Shown here piece by piece: positions 62,858-64,000 of a stretch of DNA of 64,000 nucleotides (the stretch's first letter is position 1; each line of letters begins with the position of its first letter). The position numbers were made by a program, and so were the translations under genes. Below the pieces are notes generated by a model. It searched no databases. It was not told where the DNA came from and worked only from the letters and a program-made list of their open reading frames with translations. Source of the stretch: Cystobacter ferrugineus. Its GTDB lineage: Bacteria > Myxococcota > Myxococcia > Myxococcales > Myxococcaceae. The DNA lies in assembly GCF_001887355.1 (NCBI RefSeq), contig NZ_MPIN01000014.1, positions 62,001-126,000 of the forward strand. Direction: 5' to 3'.

Positions 62858-63751
62858 ATGTCCCTCGCCATGAAGTCGCGCCCCTTCCTTTTTCCTGTCG
62901 TGACGAGCCTGTGCGGTCTGCTGGCGCTCTTGCTGCTGGTGGACCCACCGCGCAAGCCCGCGCGTGGTCCACATCAGGAGGTCCTGCTGCCCCGAGAGGA
63001 TGTGCTGCGCGTGGTGGGCCGTGGCTACATCCAGATGATCGCGGACTACCTCTGGATCCAACTCGTCCAGACCGCGGGCCGAGCCGTCACGGCCGAGGAG
63101 TACCGCGACCTCTACCCCTACGCCGAGCTCATCACCGATCTGGATCCCTACTTCGACATGGTCTACAGGTTCGCCGCGGGGACGCTCCCCACCAACCTCG
63201 GGCGCGAAACCTGGGTCAACACGGAGGAATCCACCCGGCTGCTGCGCAAGGGCCTGAAGCTCTTCCCCGATGATCTCAAGATGAACATGTTGCTCGCCTA
63301 CAACCTGAGCACCTTCGAGAAGAACTATCAGGAAGCGGCCCAACTGACCGAGCGGGCCTCGCGACTGCCGGGCGCGCCCGCCTACCTTCCCCAGCTCGCC
63401 ACGCGGCTGTACGCCCAGGCCGGCTCGGTGGATGCCGGTCTCGCACTGGCCGAGTCCCTGTTGGACTCGGCCGAGGACGAAGCCACGCGGCAGCTGTTCG
63501 AACAACGCATCCGGGACCTGGAGCTGGAAGCGGAGCTGCAGCGCGTGGACGTCGCCATCGCGCGCTTCCACGAGACGTACGGCGTGCTGCCTCCGGACGT
63601 GGACACCCTGTCATGGCTGGGCTTCCTGTCCGAGCCCCCGCATGACCCCCAGGGGGGTGGATTCTTCATCGGTTCTGACGGGCGCGCCTACTCGAGAACC
63701 CAACAGCGACGCTTGGAGATCTTCACCCCCTTCAACCGCGGCCGCGGTTGA
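62858..63751 (+). CDS. pilG: type IV pilus accessory protein PilG
   Basis: This 297-residue protein matches the myxobacterial PilG, which with PilH (ATPase) and PilI (permease) forms an ABC-transporter-like set needed for pili and social motility in M. xanthus. It has one N-terminal membrane span ([20 protein letters not shown], residues about 9-28) and a periplasmic, helical TPR-like body ([44 protein letters not shown]). The start is uncertain: TTG 62855, ATG 62858 or ATG 62870; none has a clear RBS. The upstream terminator ends at the start codon. Confidence 0.85.
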   Translation: MSLAMKSRPFLFPVVTSLCGLLALLLLVDPPRKPARGPHQEVLLPREDVLRVVGRGYIQMIADYLWIQLVQTAGRAVTAEEYRDLYPYAELITDLDPYFDMVYRFAAGTLPTNLGRETWVNTEESTRLLRKGLKLFPDDLKMNMLLAYNLSTFEKNYQEAAQLTERASRLPGAPAYLPQLATRLYAQAGSVDAGLALAESLLDSAEDEATRQLFEQRIRDLELEAELQRVDVAIARFHETYGVLPPDVDTLSWLGFLSEPPHDPQGGGFFIGSDGRAYSRTQQRRLEIFTPFNRGRG

Positions 63752-63771
63752 TCAGCGCCCGCGGAGCCCTG

Positions 63772-64000
63772 ATGTCCATGGATGCGCCCATCCCCATCGA
63801 AATCCGAGAGCTGTCCAAGACGTACCGGCTCGGCTTCTTCATGAACCGACAGGTTCGCGCCCTGCAGTCGCTCGACCTGAAGATCCTGCCCGGCCAGGTG
63901 TATGGCCTGCTCGGTCCCAACGGAGCCGGCAAGTCCACCACCATCAAGATCCTGCTGAACCTGGTGCAGGCCACTGGTGGAGAAGCACGGCTCTTCGGCC
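63772..64000 (+). CDS. pilH: ABC transporter ATP-binding protein PilH (3' end beyond the window)
   Basis: The first 76 residues are visible. They begin [20 protein letters not shown], have the A-loop region typical of ABC ATPases and reach the Walker A motif [18 protein letters not shown] at about residues 45-62. The type resembles the CcmA/YhhF drug or lipid exporter ATPases. Start choices are TTG 63748 (overlapping the pilG stop, TTGA), ATG 63772 or ATG 63778. It follows pilG directly, as in M. xanthus, where pilG-pilH-pilI is needed for pilus assembly. The signature and Walker B lie outside the window. Confidence 0.85.
   Translation, partial: MSMDAPIPIEIRELSKTYRLGFFMNRQVRALQSLDLKILPGQVYGLLGPNGAGKSTTIKILLNLVQATGGEARLFG

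Overview
The window is high-GC, gene-dense DNA, with no gap between genes longer than about 300 bases. It most probably comes from a myxobacterium of the Cystobacterineae (Archangium, Cystobacter, Stigmatella or Myxococcus type). The basis is a type IV pilus locus with the myxobacterial pilG and pilH genes, a CarF-type plasmalogen desaturase, a three-AMIN PilQ, a Roadblock protein and many lipoproteins. Genus-level placement is inference. No tRNA, rRNA, CRISPR array, transposase or prophage gene was found.

Left part (1-17 kb): the 5' part of a D-Ala-D-Ala ligase gene, an RNase Z-like hydrolase, a deoxyhypusine synthase-like protein, a pirin and an RNA 2'-phosphotransferase. Then comes a stretch with four LysR-type regulators in 7 kb, three of them beside a divergent enzyme gene (KptA, aldo/keto reductase, SDR). 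The fourth is OxyR, divergent from a catalase-ankyrin pair with a near-textbook OxyR site between them. A short threonyl-tRNA synthetase paralogue, a Uma2 protein, a predicted lipid-anchored methyltransferase and a glutaminyl cyclase follow.

Middle part (17-35 kb): a minus-strand run holds a C-terminal processing protease, an alpha/beta hydrolase, a Gfo/Idh oxidoreductase and a translationally coupled ftsE-ftsX-envC division module. carF and murI are convergent. A plus-strand tolQ-tolR-tolA-like-tolB operon follows, without pal in view. Then come a class V aminotransferase, a Ppx/GppA phosphatase, an MFS transporter and an old-yellow-enzyme reductase.

Right part (35-64 kb): seventeen consecutive minus-strand genes run from pilM to a NAT-like gene: pilM-N-O-P-Q, a lipoprotein, a Roadblock protein, efp, accB, accC, a large TPR protein, an ExeA-like ATPase, tamB, tamA, an acyltransferase, an unrecognised 751-residue protein and the NAT homologue. 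The theme is pilus machinery, fatty-acid precursor supply and outer-membrane assembly. pilD lies upstream on the same strand and is divergent from pilA-pilG-pilH. The pilA promoter region shows a sigma-54 element, an upstream palindrome that could bind PilR, and an intrinsic terminator between pilA and pilG.

No obvious defence or biosynthetic island is present. The best candidates for new biology are: the orphan 751-residue protein in the tam operon; a TamA homologue with about seven POTRA domains; a NAT homologue without its catalytic cysteine; the short ThrRS; an exported methyltransferase; a nested palindrome at 8.4 kb; and the pilA-pilG terminator.
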